From the NCBI RefSeq assembly GCF_039975415.1, contig NZ_JBDWHD010000014.1: DNA of 64,000 nt. One strand, 5' to 3'. The notes under the pieces were generated by a model. That model did not search any database, was not told the DNA's origin, and saw nothing but the letters and a program-made list of their open reading frames with translations. This document shows positions 52,182 through 60,260 of this stretch, one piece after another. The position numbers and the translations under genes are program-made. Position 1 is the stretch's first letter, and each line of letters begins with the position of its first letter. This stretch comes from Ascidiaceihabitans sp039975415 (GTDB lineage Bacteria; Pseudomonadota; Alphaproteobacteria; Rhodobacterales; Rhodobacteraceae).

Positions 52182-52553
52182 TTGGAACACTCACTCAAAC
52201 TCGGGGATATAATATCCGTGTCAAAAGCAATTGTCATCCGACACTACGGGATTTACATTGGCAACAATCAAGTTATCCATGCCTCCCCCAGTTGCGGCAA
52301 AGTTTGCAAAATTTCACTTGAGAAATTCAAAATCGGTAAAGCTATTCAGGTTCACACCTCACCGTCCAGATATTCACCACCGCAAATCGTAATGCGCGCG
52401 AAATCTAGACTGGGCCGGACATACAACTTGATCGATGCAAACTGCGAGCACTTCAAAAACGAAGTTGTTCACGGGATAGCATTTAGCGATCAAAAGAAAG
52501 CGGTTCTCACTGTCGGCGCACTATTTTTCGCTTTCAAACTCCTCGCCAAATGA
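52182..52553 (+). CDS. LRAT-like (NlpC/P60 superfamily) protein
   Basis: 123 residues from TTG 52182, which has GGAG 8 bases upstream and directly precedes the domain (EHSLKLGDIISV). The LRAT core is RHYGIYIGNNQVIHAS, giving both catalytic His residues, and DANCEHFKNEVVHG, giving the Cys in the NCEHF motif. A hydrophobic C-terminal segment (VLTVGALFFAFKLLAK) would anchor it in the membrane. LRAT-like proteins are thiol acyltransferases or phospholipases. Divergent from the XRE gene with a shared operator. Base use is more AT-rich than the flanking housekeeping genes. Confidence 0.82.
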   Translation: MEHSLKLGDIISVSKAIVIRHYGIYIGNNQVIHASPSCGKVCKISLEKFKIGKAIQVHTSPSRYSPPQIVMRAKSRLGRTYNLIDANCEHFKNEVVHGIAFSDQKKAVLTVGALFFAFKLLAK

Positions 52554-52623
52554 TCCCAGTTGCCGCCGATAGGCTGTCACGATATGACACCCCAAACCAA
52601 ATTCCCCAATCGGAGTCGTCTCA

Positions 52624-54279
52624 ATGGCAGCCTACCAATACGTCTATCACATGTCCGGTGTATCCAAGGCCTACCCCGGCGGCAAAAAATGCTTTGAAAA
52701 CATCCACCTGAACTTCCTGCCCGGCGTGAAAATCGGCGTTGTGGGCGTGAACGGCTCTGGTAAGTCCACGCTGATGAAGATCATGGCGGGGCTGGATAAG
52801 GATTTCACCGGCGAAGCATGGCACGCCGAAGGGGCCAAAGTGGGCTACCTGCCGCAGGAACCCCAGCTTGATCCGGCGCTTAATGTTCGTGAGAACGTGA
52901 TGCTGGGTGTGGCCGAAAAGAAGGCCGTTCTCGACCGCTATAACGAACTGGCGATGAACTATTCGGATGAGACCGCCGAGGAAATGGGCCAACTGCAAGA
53001 CAAGATCGACGCGGAAAACCTGTGGGACCTCGATTCACAAATCGACGTGTCGATGGAGGCCCTGCGCTGCCCTGCCGACGACGCCGACGTCACGACCCTG
53101 TCGGGGGGTGAAGCCCGCCGCGTCGCCCTGTGCCAGCTGCTGTTGTCTGCACCCGACATGCTGTTGCTTGACGAACCGACGAACCACCTTGATGCGGAAA
53201 CCATCGCGTGGCTGCAACAGCACCTGATCGACTACAAAGGCACGATCCTGATCGTCACCCACGACCGTTACTTCCTTGATTCCATCACAACATGGATTTT
53301 GGAACTGGAACGTGGGCGCGGCATCCCGTGGGAAGGCAACTATTCCTCATGGGTCGATCAAAAAGCCAAACGTCTTTTGCAAGAAGCCCGCGAAGACAAA
53401 TCCCGCCAGAAAACCCTGCAACGCGAACTCGACTGGATGCGTCAGGGGGCCAAAGCGCGTCAGGCGAAGTCCAAGGCGCGGATCAGCGCCTACAACGAAC
53501 TGGCCGACAAATCAGAGCGCGAAAAGCTCACCTATGCCCAGATCGTCATCCCCAATGGCCAACGTCTTGGCAACAAGGTGATCGAGGTCACAAACCTGAA
53601 AAAAGCCATGGGCGACAAGCTGTTGATTGACGGTCTGTCCCTGTCCATCCCCCCCGGCGGCATCGTCGGTGTGATCGGACCAAACGGTGCCGGCAAATCC
53701 ACGCTGTTCAAGATGCTGACAGGCCACGAACAGCCCGACGAAGGCACGGTCGAGATCGGCAACACGGTTGAGCTGTCCTATGTCGACCAGTCCCGCGACG
53801 ACCTGAACCCCGACGACAACGTCTGGCAGGCGATTTCCGGCGGGGCCGAATTGATCGCGCTTGGTGACGCAGAGGTCAATTCACGGGCCTATTGTTCATC
53901 CTTCAACTTCAAAGGGGCCGACCAACAGAAAAAAGTTGGCCTGCTTTCGGGTGGTGAGCGCAACCGCGTGCACATGGCGCGTTTGCTGAAAGATGGCGGC
54001 AACGTGTTGCTGCTCGATGAACCGACAAACGATTTGGACGTCGAAACCCTGCGGGCTTTGGAAGACGCTTTGGTCGATTTCGCAGGCTGCGCCGTCGTCA
54101 TCTCCCACGACCGCTTCTTCCTCGACCGCATCTGCACACACATGCTGGCGTTTGAAGGGGATTCCCACGTCGAATGGTTCGAGGGCAACTTCGAGGACTA
54201 CGAAGAAGACAAAAAACGCCGCTTAGGGGCCGACGCGATGGAACCCAAGCGGTTGAAGCATAAGAAGTTCTCACGATGA
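52624..54279 (+). CDS. ettA: ABC-F protein, energy-dependent translational throttle EttA
   Basis: 551 residues. Binds the ribosomal E site and gates the first peptide bond according to ATP/ADP. Two ATPase domains: VGVNGSGKSTLMKIMAGL / LSGGEARRVALCQLLL / MLLLDEPTNHLDAETIAWL, and IGPNGAGKSTLFKMLTG / LSGGERNRVHMARLL / LLLDEPTNDLDVETLRAL. Between them lies the linker KTLQRELDWMRQGAKARQAKSKARISAY characteristic of EttA. No membrane segments, as expected. The starting MAAYQYVYHMSGVSKAYPGGKK is typical. A terminator follows. Confidence 0.96.
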   Translation: MAAYQYVYHMSGVSKAYPGGKKCFENIHLNFLPGVKIGVVGVNGSGKSTLMKIMAGLDKDFTGEAWHAEGAKVGYLPQEPQLDPALNVRENVMLGVAEKKAVLDRYNELAMNYSDETAEEMGQLQDKIDAENLWDLDSQIDVSMEALRCPADDADVTTLSGGEARRVALCQLLLSAPDMLLLDEPTNHLDAETIAWLQQHLIDYKGTILIVTHDRYFLDSITTWILELERGRGIPWEGNYSSWVDQKAKRLLQEAREDKSRQKTLQRELDWMRQGAKARQAKSKARISAYNELADKSEREKLTYAQIVIPNGQRLGNKVIEVTNLKKAMGDKLLIDGLSLSIPPGGIVGVIGPNGAGKSTLFKMLTGHEQPDEGTVEIGNTVELSYVDQSRDDLNPDDNVWQAISGGAELIALGDAEVNSRAYCSSFNFKGADQQKKVGLLSGGERNRVHMARLLKDGGNVLLLDEPTNDLDVETLRALEDALVDFAGCAVVISHDRFFLDRICTHMLAFEGDSHVEWFEGNFEDYEEDKKRRLGADAMEPKRLKHKKFSR

Positions 54280-54307
54280 ACTTTACGAAGTAAATTCATC
54301 GGGCGCG

Positions 54308-54337
54308 AGGCAGGGTGTACTTTGGTGTGCCCTGCCT
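54308..54337 (+). terminator. Stem-loop after ettA
   Basis: 8-bp stem, AGGCAGGG (54308-54315) and CCCTGCCT (54330-54337), with a 14-base loop, 29 bp after the ettA stop. The following bases (GGCAAATTTAACC) are weakly T-rich. Confidence 0.6.
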
Positions 54338-54448
54338 GGCAAATTTAACCTCTCACAAGACATACGCGTTCGTCGCGAAGGGTCATTTTATGAATCCCGC
54401 TATTATGGTACCATTAGATTCTATTTTGTAAATTTGAGGTATTATTCT

Positions 54449-54904
54449 GTGGAATGGCTTGCCCCCTTAGTTTCATTACTTGATGACGTCCCCCCTTTGT
54501 TCAAAATTATCGGTCTAGCATTTTTGGTGTCGGGAATTTCTTTGCCTTTGCTCAAAGGCGCGCATCCCTTCTACATCTTGATCGCCTTTATCGCGACATT
54601 GGGTTTTCTACTTATCATCCTTTCGTGGATTTTTGAAAAACCCACACCGGATGACTCAACCTGGCTCAAAGATGGCTTGATCAATTGTGCGATTGTGCAG
54701 GGGCTGAACCCACAGGGTGCAAATAATCTTGCGGTTCGTGATGGGCCAAATCGTGAAAACACCGAAATTTCACAGCGTTACACAGGTCAAAAGCTCTGGG
54801 TGCATGGTCAAACAACCGGTTGGTTGAATGTGCGCTTTATGTATCGTGGCGAAAAGGTAGAAGGCTGGGTATCGCGCCGATATACACAAACGTCGGCGTG
54901 TTGA
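54449..54904 (+). CDS. Membrane protein with bacterial SH3 domain
   Basis: 151 residues from GTG 54449, which has GAGGT 8 bases upstream; a TTG at 54434 is less likely. Two hydrophobic segments (FKIIGLAFLVSGISLPLL and FYILIAFIATLGFLLIILSWIF) are followed by an SH3b domain: NNLAVRDGPNRENTEISQRYTGQKLWVHGQTTGWLNVRF..GEKVEGWVSRRY. SH3b domains often bind cell-wall peptides, so the domain probably faces the periplasm. Function otherwise unknown. Confidence 0.78.
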   Translation: MEWLAPLVSLLDDVPPLFKIIGLAFLVSGISLPLLKGAHPFYILIAFIATLGFLLIILSWIFEKPTPDDSTWLKDGLINCAIVQGLNPQGANNLAVRDGPNRENTEISQRYTGQKLWVHGQTTGWLNVRFMYRGEKVEGWVSRRYTQTSAC

Positions 54905-55012
54905 TGAACATGCCGTGATCTCATTTGGGAGGGCGACCCTATGGCCCCATTGATTTTAACTATAACTCTGGCATGATTCCGCCACATGTATCGTAACCCG
55001 GAGTAGCCACCC

Positions 55013-55564
55013 ATGGACCGTCGTCAATTCCTTGCCCTTTCCACCGCCGCAGCCCTCACCCCTTTCACGTTGGAAGCCCAAACCACCGTATTTGATCCCA
55101 CCCCGCAAGAGGTGCGCATCAAGAAGGACTTTGCGCCGGGGCAAATCCTTGTGCTGCCACGCAGCTATTATTTGTATTGGGTGACGGAAGAACGCAAAGC
55201 GATCCGCTACGGTGTGGGTGTCGGGCGTGCGGGGCTAGAATTCACCGGGCAAGCCACCATCGACGTTAAGAAAGAATGGCCCACATGGCGGCCCACCGAG
55301 GACATGATCGAACGTAGCCCGAAGACCTATTCGCGCTTCAAAGGAAACAAATACATCATGCCGGGCGGTCCGGATAATCCGTTGGGTGCGCGGGCGCTGT
55401 ACCTGTTCCAAAACGGTGTGGATACGTATTTCCGCATCCACGGCACAACCCAGCCACAGACCATTGGATCGTCTATCTCAAACGGGTGTATTCGACTTAC
55501 AAATGAACATGTGACGGATCTGTACAACCGTGTGCCCAAAGGGACGGTCGTCACCGTTTTGTAA
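55013..55564 (+). CDS. L,D-transpeptidase (YkuD family)
   Basis: 183 residues. MDRRQFLALSTAAALTPFTLEAQ is a leader with a paired-arginine motif (DRRQFL), so Tat export is possible. The YkuD catalytic motif is YFRIHGTTQPQTIGSSISNGCIRLTNEHVTDLY, with HGT and the S-x-G-C-I-R nucleophile cysteine. It makes 3-3 cross-links in peptidoglycan or attaches proteins to it. Typical roseobacter form of about 180-190 residues. Confidence 0.93.
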   Translation: MDRRQFLALSTAAALTPFTLEAQTTVFDPTPQEVRIKKDFAPGQILVLPRSYYLYWVTEERKAIRYGVGVGRAGLEFTGQATIDVKKEWPTWRPTEDMIERSPKTYSRFKGNKYIMPGGPDNPLGARALYLFQNGVDTYFRIHGTTQPQTIGSSISNGCIRLTNEHVTDLYNRVPKGTVVTVL

Positions 55565-55572
55565 AGGGTGCG

Positions 55573-55836
55573 TTACAGCATAACTTGCCAAATCAACAAG
55601 CTTGGGGCGAGCATCGCGAACAGAATGCAAAACAGCTTCGCCCCATGTACCATCTTCGACATGACGAGACCGTCCGATGCGCTTTCACCGTAGCCCATGG
55701 CAGCTGCCATAATCGCATGTCCGCCGGCGGGTGCTGCACGGTTTTTAGCCGCGATAGACGCCATGGCAGTTTCATAAACAACGCTTTGGCGTTCGGCCTC
55801 GGACAGTTTGTTGTCTAGGTTTTCCATATTCGACAT
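55573..55836 (-). CDS. Small membrane protein of unknown function
   Basis: 87 residues from ATG 55834-55836 with an AGGAG site 8 bases upstream. A charged helical N-terminal half (ENLDNKLSEAERQSVVYETAMASIAAKN) is followed by a C-terminal hydrophobic segment (VHGAKLFCILFAMLAPSLLIWQVML). Looks like a single-pass protein with its tail in the membrane. Family not recognised. It lies downstream of the pyrimidine operon terminator, so it has its own promoter. Confidence 0.65.
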   Translation of the reverse strand: MSNMENLDNKLSEAERQSVVYETAMASIAAKNRAAPAGGHAIMAAAMGYGESASDGLVMSKMVHGAKLFCILFAMLAPSLLIWQVML

Positions 55837-55902
55837 CTTTTCGCTCCTAAAGTTCATAAAGGTAAATGGAGCCGCACGGCCAGAAGTCCAGTCCTACAAC
55901 GA

Positions 55903-55924
55903 AAAAAGGGCCGACCTTTCGGCC
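55903..55924 (-). terminator. Rho-independent terminator of the pyrimidine operon
   Basis: Read leftward: 6-bp GC-rich stem GGCCGA/TCGGCC (55909-55924) with loop AAGG, then C and a run of six T (55902-55907). It lies 30 bp after the binding-protein stop. Stem plus T-run is the classic intrinsic terminator form. Confidence 0.85.
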
Positions 55925-55953
55925 AGCCCCTGATCATCCGCGCAAGACGCTGC

Positions 55954-56949
55954 TTATTTCAGCGCTTTGTCTGTGATTTGATGCGTCCAAGCACCTTCAG
56001 GCTTTTTGGTAATGACCGGATCAGAACCACCCGCCAGCAAAGACGCAACTGTGCGGTCAAAGTCCGCTTCAACCAGCGTGCCATCAGTCCCTGCCGTTAG
56101 CTTGGCAATCTCGCCCATCATACGCACCTGTGCCGTTTCGGTTTGCGCACCTGTTTCATCGTTGTCCAGAACGATGCCAGCGGCCTCTGCTGCGTTGGCT
56201 TCAGCGTATTTCCAGCCCTTCATCGACGCACGCACAAAGCGGACCATTTTGTCTTCGAACACAGCGTCTTTCAGATTGTCTTCCAGCACATAAATACCGT
56301 CTTCCAGTGTTGCGACGCCCTGGTCTTCGTACTTGAACGTCACCAATTCATCCGGATTAACCCCTGCATCCAAAACCTGACCGTATTCGTTGTAGGTCAT
56401 GGTTGAAATGCAATCGGCCTCGCGCTGCAACAGCGGGTCTACGTTAAAGCCCTGCTTCAGAACCGTGACGCCATCATCACCGCCCTCTGTGGAAATGCCC
56501 GCTTGCGACATCCATGACAGGAAGGGGTATTCATTGCCGAAGAACCACACGCCAATAGTCTTGCCTTTGAAGTCTTCGACAGAGCTGATCCCGGTGTCTT
56601 TCCAGCAGGTCAGCATCAGACCGGATGATTTGAAGGGTTGCGCGATGTTTACAACAGGCAGCCCCTTTTCACGTGCTGCCAAAGCCGAGGGCATCCAGTT
56701 CAGCATGGCATCGGCACCACCGCCTGCAAGCACCTGTGGGGGCGCGATGTCCGGACCGCCGGCAAGGATCGTGACGTCCAGACCTTCTTCTTCGTAAAAC
56801 CCTTTGTCTGCGGCCACATAGTAGCCCGCAAACTGCGCTTGCGTGACCCACTGCAACTGCAAAGTAACCGTGTTTGCGTGTCCGTCCGCAAAGGCGGTTG
56901 TCCCGCCCATACCCGTTGCAAGGGCAGCTGCCATCATAAAGTGTTTCAT
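55954..56949 (-). CDS. NMT1/THI5-type ABC substrate-binding protein
   Basis: 331 residues. Signal peptide MKHFMMAAALATGMGGTTAFADG, then TLQLQWVTQAQFAGYYVAADKGFYEEEGLDVTILAGGPDIAPPQVLAGGGADAMLNWMPSALAAREKGLPVVNIAQPF, which is the NMT1/THI5 family (ThiY-like) that binds pyrimidine-like compounds. EYPFLSWM and the C-terminal SLLAGGSDP region complete the domain. Last gene of the operon; GGAGGTC ribosome site. Given the neighbours, a pyrimidine such as uracil or thymine, a dihydropyrimidine or a hydantoin-like compound is the likely ligand. Confidence 0.9.
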   Translation of the reverse strand: MKHFMMAAALATGMGGTTAFADGHANTVTLQLQWVTQAQFAGYYVAADKGFYEEEGLDVTILAGGPDIAPPQVLAGGGADAMLNWMPSALAAREKGLPVVNIAQPFKSSGLMLTCWKDTGISSVEDFKGKTIGVWFFGNEYPFLSWMSQAGISTEGGDDGVTVLKQGFNVDPLLQREADCISTMTYNEYGQVLDAGVNPDELVTFKYEDQGVATLEDGIYVLEDNLKDAVFEDKMVRFVRASMKGWKYAEANAAEAAGIVLDNDETGAQTETAQVRMMGEIAKLTAGTDGTLVEADFDRTVASLLAGGSDPVITKKPEGAWTHQITDKALK

Positions 56950-57007
56950 CGTTGTGACCTCCAAGTCGTTGGTTGTTATATGTGCCCCGCTTCTGCGGGT
57001 GCGTTTG

Positions 57008-57850
57008 TTATCTTTGTGACGGGTGCCAAAAGGTCACCCGTTTTTCGATCAGTGTCATGGCCCCGTAAAACGCACTGCCTGCGATGGCCGCGACCACAAT
57101 CTCGGCCCAGACCATATCCAATGCAAGCTGCCCGAAGCTGGTCGAGATACGAAACCCCATGCCAACCGTCGGAGAGCCGAAAAATTCAGCAACAATCGCG
57201 CCAATCAAAGCCAATGTCGTCGCAATTTTCAAGCCATTGAACATGAAAGGCATCGCGGCAGGCAAGCGCAGCTTGAACAAAGTAGGCCAATATCCTGCCC
57301 CGTAGGTCCGCATCAGATCACGCTGCATCGACGATGTATCACGCAGTCCGGCCACCGTGTTCACAAGGATCGGAAAGAACACCATTACAGCAACAACCGC
57401 CGCCTTGGATTCCCAATCACTGCCCAGCCATTTCACAAATATTGGCGCGGTGCCGACAATGGGCAAGGCTGCCATAAAGCTGCCAACAGGCAAAATGCCC
57501 CGCGTCAGAAAATCAGAACGGTCCGCCAGAACAGCCACCGCCAGCGCAGCCCCACCGCCAATGACGTAGCCTGACACAGCACCCTTCAAAATGGTCTGCT
57601 TAAAGTCCGCCCATAAACGGGGGCCTTCGGCGCCAAGGCGTTCAATGATCGACGACGGTGCGGGCAGGATGACGGGATTCACATCAAACCCATGCACCAG
57701 CATCTCCCATACAATTACAACCGTAAGTCCAAAAATCACTGGAATTGCCACGCGCATCAAAGTCTCATCGGACCGTGCGCTGTTGCTGAGACGAATGTTG
57801 ATCCACCAGCCCAAGGCCCAGATCACTATGGCCACCAATACCCAAATCAT
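57008..57850 (-). CDS. ABC transporter permease
   Basis: 280 residues. Six hydrophobic segments with the permease EAA loop DTSSMQRDLMRTYGAGYWPTLFKLRLPAAMPFMFNGLKIA, followed by LIGAIVAEFFGSPTVGMGFRI, as in nitrate/sulfonate/pyrimidine-type permeases. ATG 57848-57850 overlaps the stop of the other permease gene (ATGA). It pairs with the adjacent permease to form a heterodimeric channel. Confidence 0.92.
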   Translation of the reverse strand: MIWVLVAIVIWALGWWINIRLSNSARSDETLMRVAIPVIFGLTVVIVWEMLVHGFDVNPVILPAPSSIIERLGAEGPRLWADFKQTILKGAVSGYVIGGGAALAVAVLADRSDFLTRGILPVGSFMAALPIVGTAPIFVKWLGSDWESKAAVVAVMVFFPILVNTVAGLRDTSSMQRDLMRTYGAGYWPTLFKLRLPAAMPFMFNGLKIATTLALIGAIVAEFFGSPTVGMGFRISTSFGQLALDMVWAEIVVAAIAGSAFYGAMTLIEKRVTFWHPSQR

Positions 57851-58767
57851 GCCGCAGCCATCCCCATACGCTTCAAGGTCACACGCTCAATCAAGCTGAA
57901 GATCCCGACCAAAGCCGCTGCCGTCAATGCCGCTGCAAAAAGTGCGGCCCAAGACACCAAAGGTTGCCCATATTGATCACCCACCAGCATCCGTGCCCCG
58001 AACCCCGCGCGCGCACCGGTTGGCAATTCTGCGACGATGGTGCCCACCAACGATGCGGAAATCCCGATCTTGAGAGACGCAAAAAGGTAAGGGGCAGACG
58101 CAGGCAACCGCAGCGACCAGAAGCCTTGCGCCTTTGACGCGTTATATGTGCGCAACAAATCCAGTTGCATGCCATCCGGACTGCGCAGCCCTTTGACCAT
58201 GCCGACAACCACGGGGAAAAACGAAAGATAGGCCGCGATAATTGACTTAGGGAATAGGCCTTGGATACCCATCGACCCCAAAACGACAATGATCATCGGG
58301 GCAAGTGCGAGGATCGGAATAGTTTGGCTGACGATCGCCCACGGCATCACGGACCGATCCATCACGCGGCTGTAAACGATACCAACCGCCAACAATATGC
58401 CCAGACTGGTGCCGATCAAAAAGCCCAATAGCGTCGGCGCCAACGTGACCCAGCCATGGTAGACCAATGACCGTTTCGAGGTGATCTTCTTGTCGATGAT
58501 CGTCGCATACATCTCGCGGCCAACCTGCTGAGGGCTGGGCAAGCGGGGGCGTTTGAACTCATAGGTCAGCGGGATCAGATGCGTGTTCTTCAACGCCAGC
58601 GCGACACCGCCTAAATCCTGACGCGCGACGGGCGTATCAGGTGTCACAACAAGGCCATCGCGCTGCGCCTGATCGGCCACCAGATGCATGTTCATCGGCA
58701 CAACACACAGCAACCAGAACCCAAGGATCGCGGCAACCACGCTCAAGACAGGCAATACAGACCTCAT
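57847..58767 (-). CDS. ABC transporter permease
   Basis: 306 residues. A first helix (SVLPVLSVVAAILGFWLLCVVPMN) leads into a periplasmic insert and then a permease domain with the EAA loop SPDGMQLDLLRTYNASKAQGFWSLRLPASAPYLFASLKIGISASLVGTIVAELPTGARAGFGARML. ATG 58765-58767 has GGAG 8 bases upstream and overlaps the stop of the GNAT gene; a GTG three codons earlier is possible. Partner of the 280-residue permease. Confidence 0.92.
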   Translation of the reverse strand: MRSVLPVLSVVAAILGFWLLCVVPMNMHLVADQAQRDGLVVTPDTPVARQDLGGVALALKNTHLIPLTYEFKRPRLPSPQQVGREMYATIIDKKITSKRSLVYHGWVTLAPTLLGFLIGTSLGILLAVGIVYSRVMDRSVMPWAIVSQTIPILALAPMIIVVLGSMGIQGLFPKSIIAAYLSFFPVVVGMVKGLRSPDGMQLDLLRTYNASKAQGFWSLRLPASAPYLFASLKIGISASLVGTIVAELPTGARAGFGARMLVGDQYGQPLVSWAALFAAALTAAALVGIFSLIERVTLKRMGMAAA

Positions 58768-59195
58768 GCCCGCCACTCCATCCGCAATTCAGGAACCCCG
58801 TCACCGCGCCCCTCTTCTTTACGTTCGACTTCGACAAACCCTTCACGGGCGTAAAATCGCTGCGCAGCCTCATTGGGGGCATGCGTCCAAAGCTGCACAA
58901 AGTCGCGGTCCTGCTTCACCGCATCCAACAGTGCTTTGCCATCACCAGAGCCGGGGTGCGCGGTATACAGGCCGTTGATTTGGGATATCTCCCGCTCGAG
59001 AGCCAAGTATCCCGTGACCGGTTCACCAATCACCCAAAATTCGCGCATGCCAATGCTTTGAGTCAACATTTCTGTCAATTCCTCAAGGCTTGGGCCGCCC
59101 GTCATCCACGGCGTCGCATCCAGCCAATCGCGCACAATCTGCGCACAGGCCGGTGCATCAGCCTTGGTCGCCAAACGGGGGGCAGCGTCAATCAT
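58764..59195 (-). CDS. GNAT-family acetyltransferase within the pyrimidine operon
   Basis: 143 residues. A GNAT fold: PRLATKADAPACAQIVRDWLDATPWM, GYLALEREISQINGLYTAHPGSGDGKALLDAVKQD (degenerate acetyl-CoA loop) and THAPNEAAQRFYAREGFVEVERKEEG. ATG 59193-59195 is favoured by an AGGG site; ATG 59199-59201 is an alternative. It overlaps the ATPase stop and the next permease start, so it is firmly embedded in the operon. The substrate may be beta-alanine-like amines or a nitrogen-rich intermediate; this is inference. Confidence 0.82.
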   Translation of the reverse strand: MIDAAPRLATKADAPACAQIVRDWLDATPWMTGGPSLEELTEMLTQSIGMREFWVIGEPVTGYLALEREISQINGLYTAHPGSGDGKALLDAVKQDRDFVQLWTHAPNEAAQRFYAREGFVEVERKEEGRGDGVPELRMEWRA

Positions 59196-59979
59196 CAGCA
59201 TGCCCTGCCCGCAAACCTTCACGCACGCGGTGCGCGATTTCCAAAAACTCGGGACTGTCCCGGATATCCAAAGGCCGGTTTTTGGGCAAAGGGCTTTCAA
59301 TAACGTCTGTAATCCGCCCGGGGCGCGGCGACATCACCACAATCTTGGTGCTCAGATACACCGCTTCAGGGATCGAGTGCGTCACAAAACCAATGGTCTT
59401 TTCCGTCCGCGCCCACAGTTTTAGAAGCTGCTCGTTCAGATGGTCACGCACAATCTCGTCCAGCGCCCCAAACGGCTCATCCATCAGCAAAATATCCGCG
59501 TCAAAGGCCAACGCCCGCGCAATGGAGGCACGCTGCTGCATGCCCCCCGACAGCTGCCAAGGGAACTTACGTTCAAAGCCCGCCAGTTCGACAAGCTCTA
59601 ACACGCGCTCAACGCGTTCCTTTTGGTCCGTCTTCGAGTATCCCATGATCTCCAAAGGCAGACGAATGTTGCCGCCAATCGTGCGCCAAGGATAAAGCCC
59701 TGCCGCCTGAAACACATAGCCATAAGCCCGCGCCTGCCGAGCTTCGGCGGCAGACACACCGTTGACGGTGATCGCGCCCCCCGTAGGCTGCTCCAAATCC
59801 GCCATACAACGCAAAAACGTGGTTTTGCCGCAGCCGGAAGGGCCGATGAAGGACACGAAATCGCCCTTTTCGATATCCAGTGAAACACCTTTCAAAGCGT
59901 GCACGGGGCCATCATTTGTTTGGAAGGTGAGGTCGAGGTTCCGAGCGGAAATCACGGCCTGTTTGGTGTTTTCGGTCAA
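59188..59979 (-). CDS. ABC transporter ATP-binding protein
   Basis: 263 residues. Walker A FIGPSGCGKTTFLRCMADL, signature LSGGMQQRASIARAL, Walker B ILLMDEPFGALDEIV and the switch His in FVTHSIPEAVYLS. It is of the nitrate/sulfonate/taurine importer type. The start is a TTG at 59977-59979, with AAGGA 7 bases upstream and a TTGA overlap with the previous stop; a TTG at 60000 is also open. Drives the two permeases and the NMT1-type binding protein. Confidence 0.94.
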   Translation of the reverse strand: MTENTKQAVISARNLDLTFQTNDGPVHALKGVSLDIEKGDFVSFIGPSGCGKTTFLRCMADLEQPTGGAITVNGVSAAEARQARAYGYVFQAAGLYPWRTIGGNIRLPLEIMGYSKTDQKERVERVLELVELAGFERKFPWQLSGGMQQRASIARALAFDADILLMDEPFGALDEIVRDHLNEQLLKLWARTEKTIGFVTHSIPEAVYLSTKIVVMSPRPGRITDVIESPLPKNRPLDIRDSPEFLEIAHRVREGLRAGHADD

Positions 59980-60260
59980 CTCAGTTTCCTTAAATTCCAA
60001 ATGGTGGTCGCGCTAAGACCTAACGCTGTGATCATCAAAGAAACAGCCATCAGCTCGCTTAGAGCATCGCAAAACCCACAATCAGATTCTGGGTATGGCC
60101 AGAACCGACCTGCAGATACGCTCAGAACCATGACGCCCATCATCGCCACAGCGATTGTAAAACTGAGTCCGACACCCGAAACAGCAAGCGGGAAAACCCA
60201 AGCAAACGAAGCCAGGCCAACTGTTGGCAGTCCAAAGATGAGCATTTCCTGCGGGGTCAT
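59976..60260 (-). CDS. Small three-helix membrane protein in the pyrimidine operon
   Basis: 94 residues with three hydrophobic segments: MLIFGLPTVGLASFAWVFPLAVSGVG, FTIAVAMMGVMVLSVSAGRFW and LMAVSLMITALGLSATTIW. The short WPYPESDCGFCDALSEL loop holds two cysteines (CGFC). Its start overlaps the dihydropyrimidinase stop as ATGA, and its stop overlaps the ATPase start. No family recognised. Embedded position suggests a helper of transport. Confidence 0.7.
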   Translation of the reverse strand: MTPQEMLIFGLPTVGLASFAWVFPLAVSGVGLSFTIAVAMMGVMVLSVSAGRFWPYPESDCGFCDALSELMAVSLMITALGLSATTIWNLRKLS

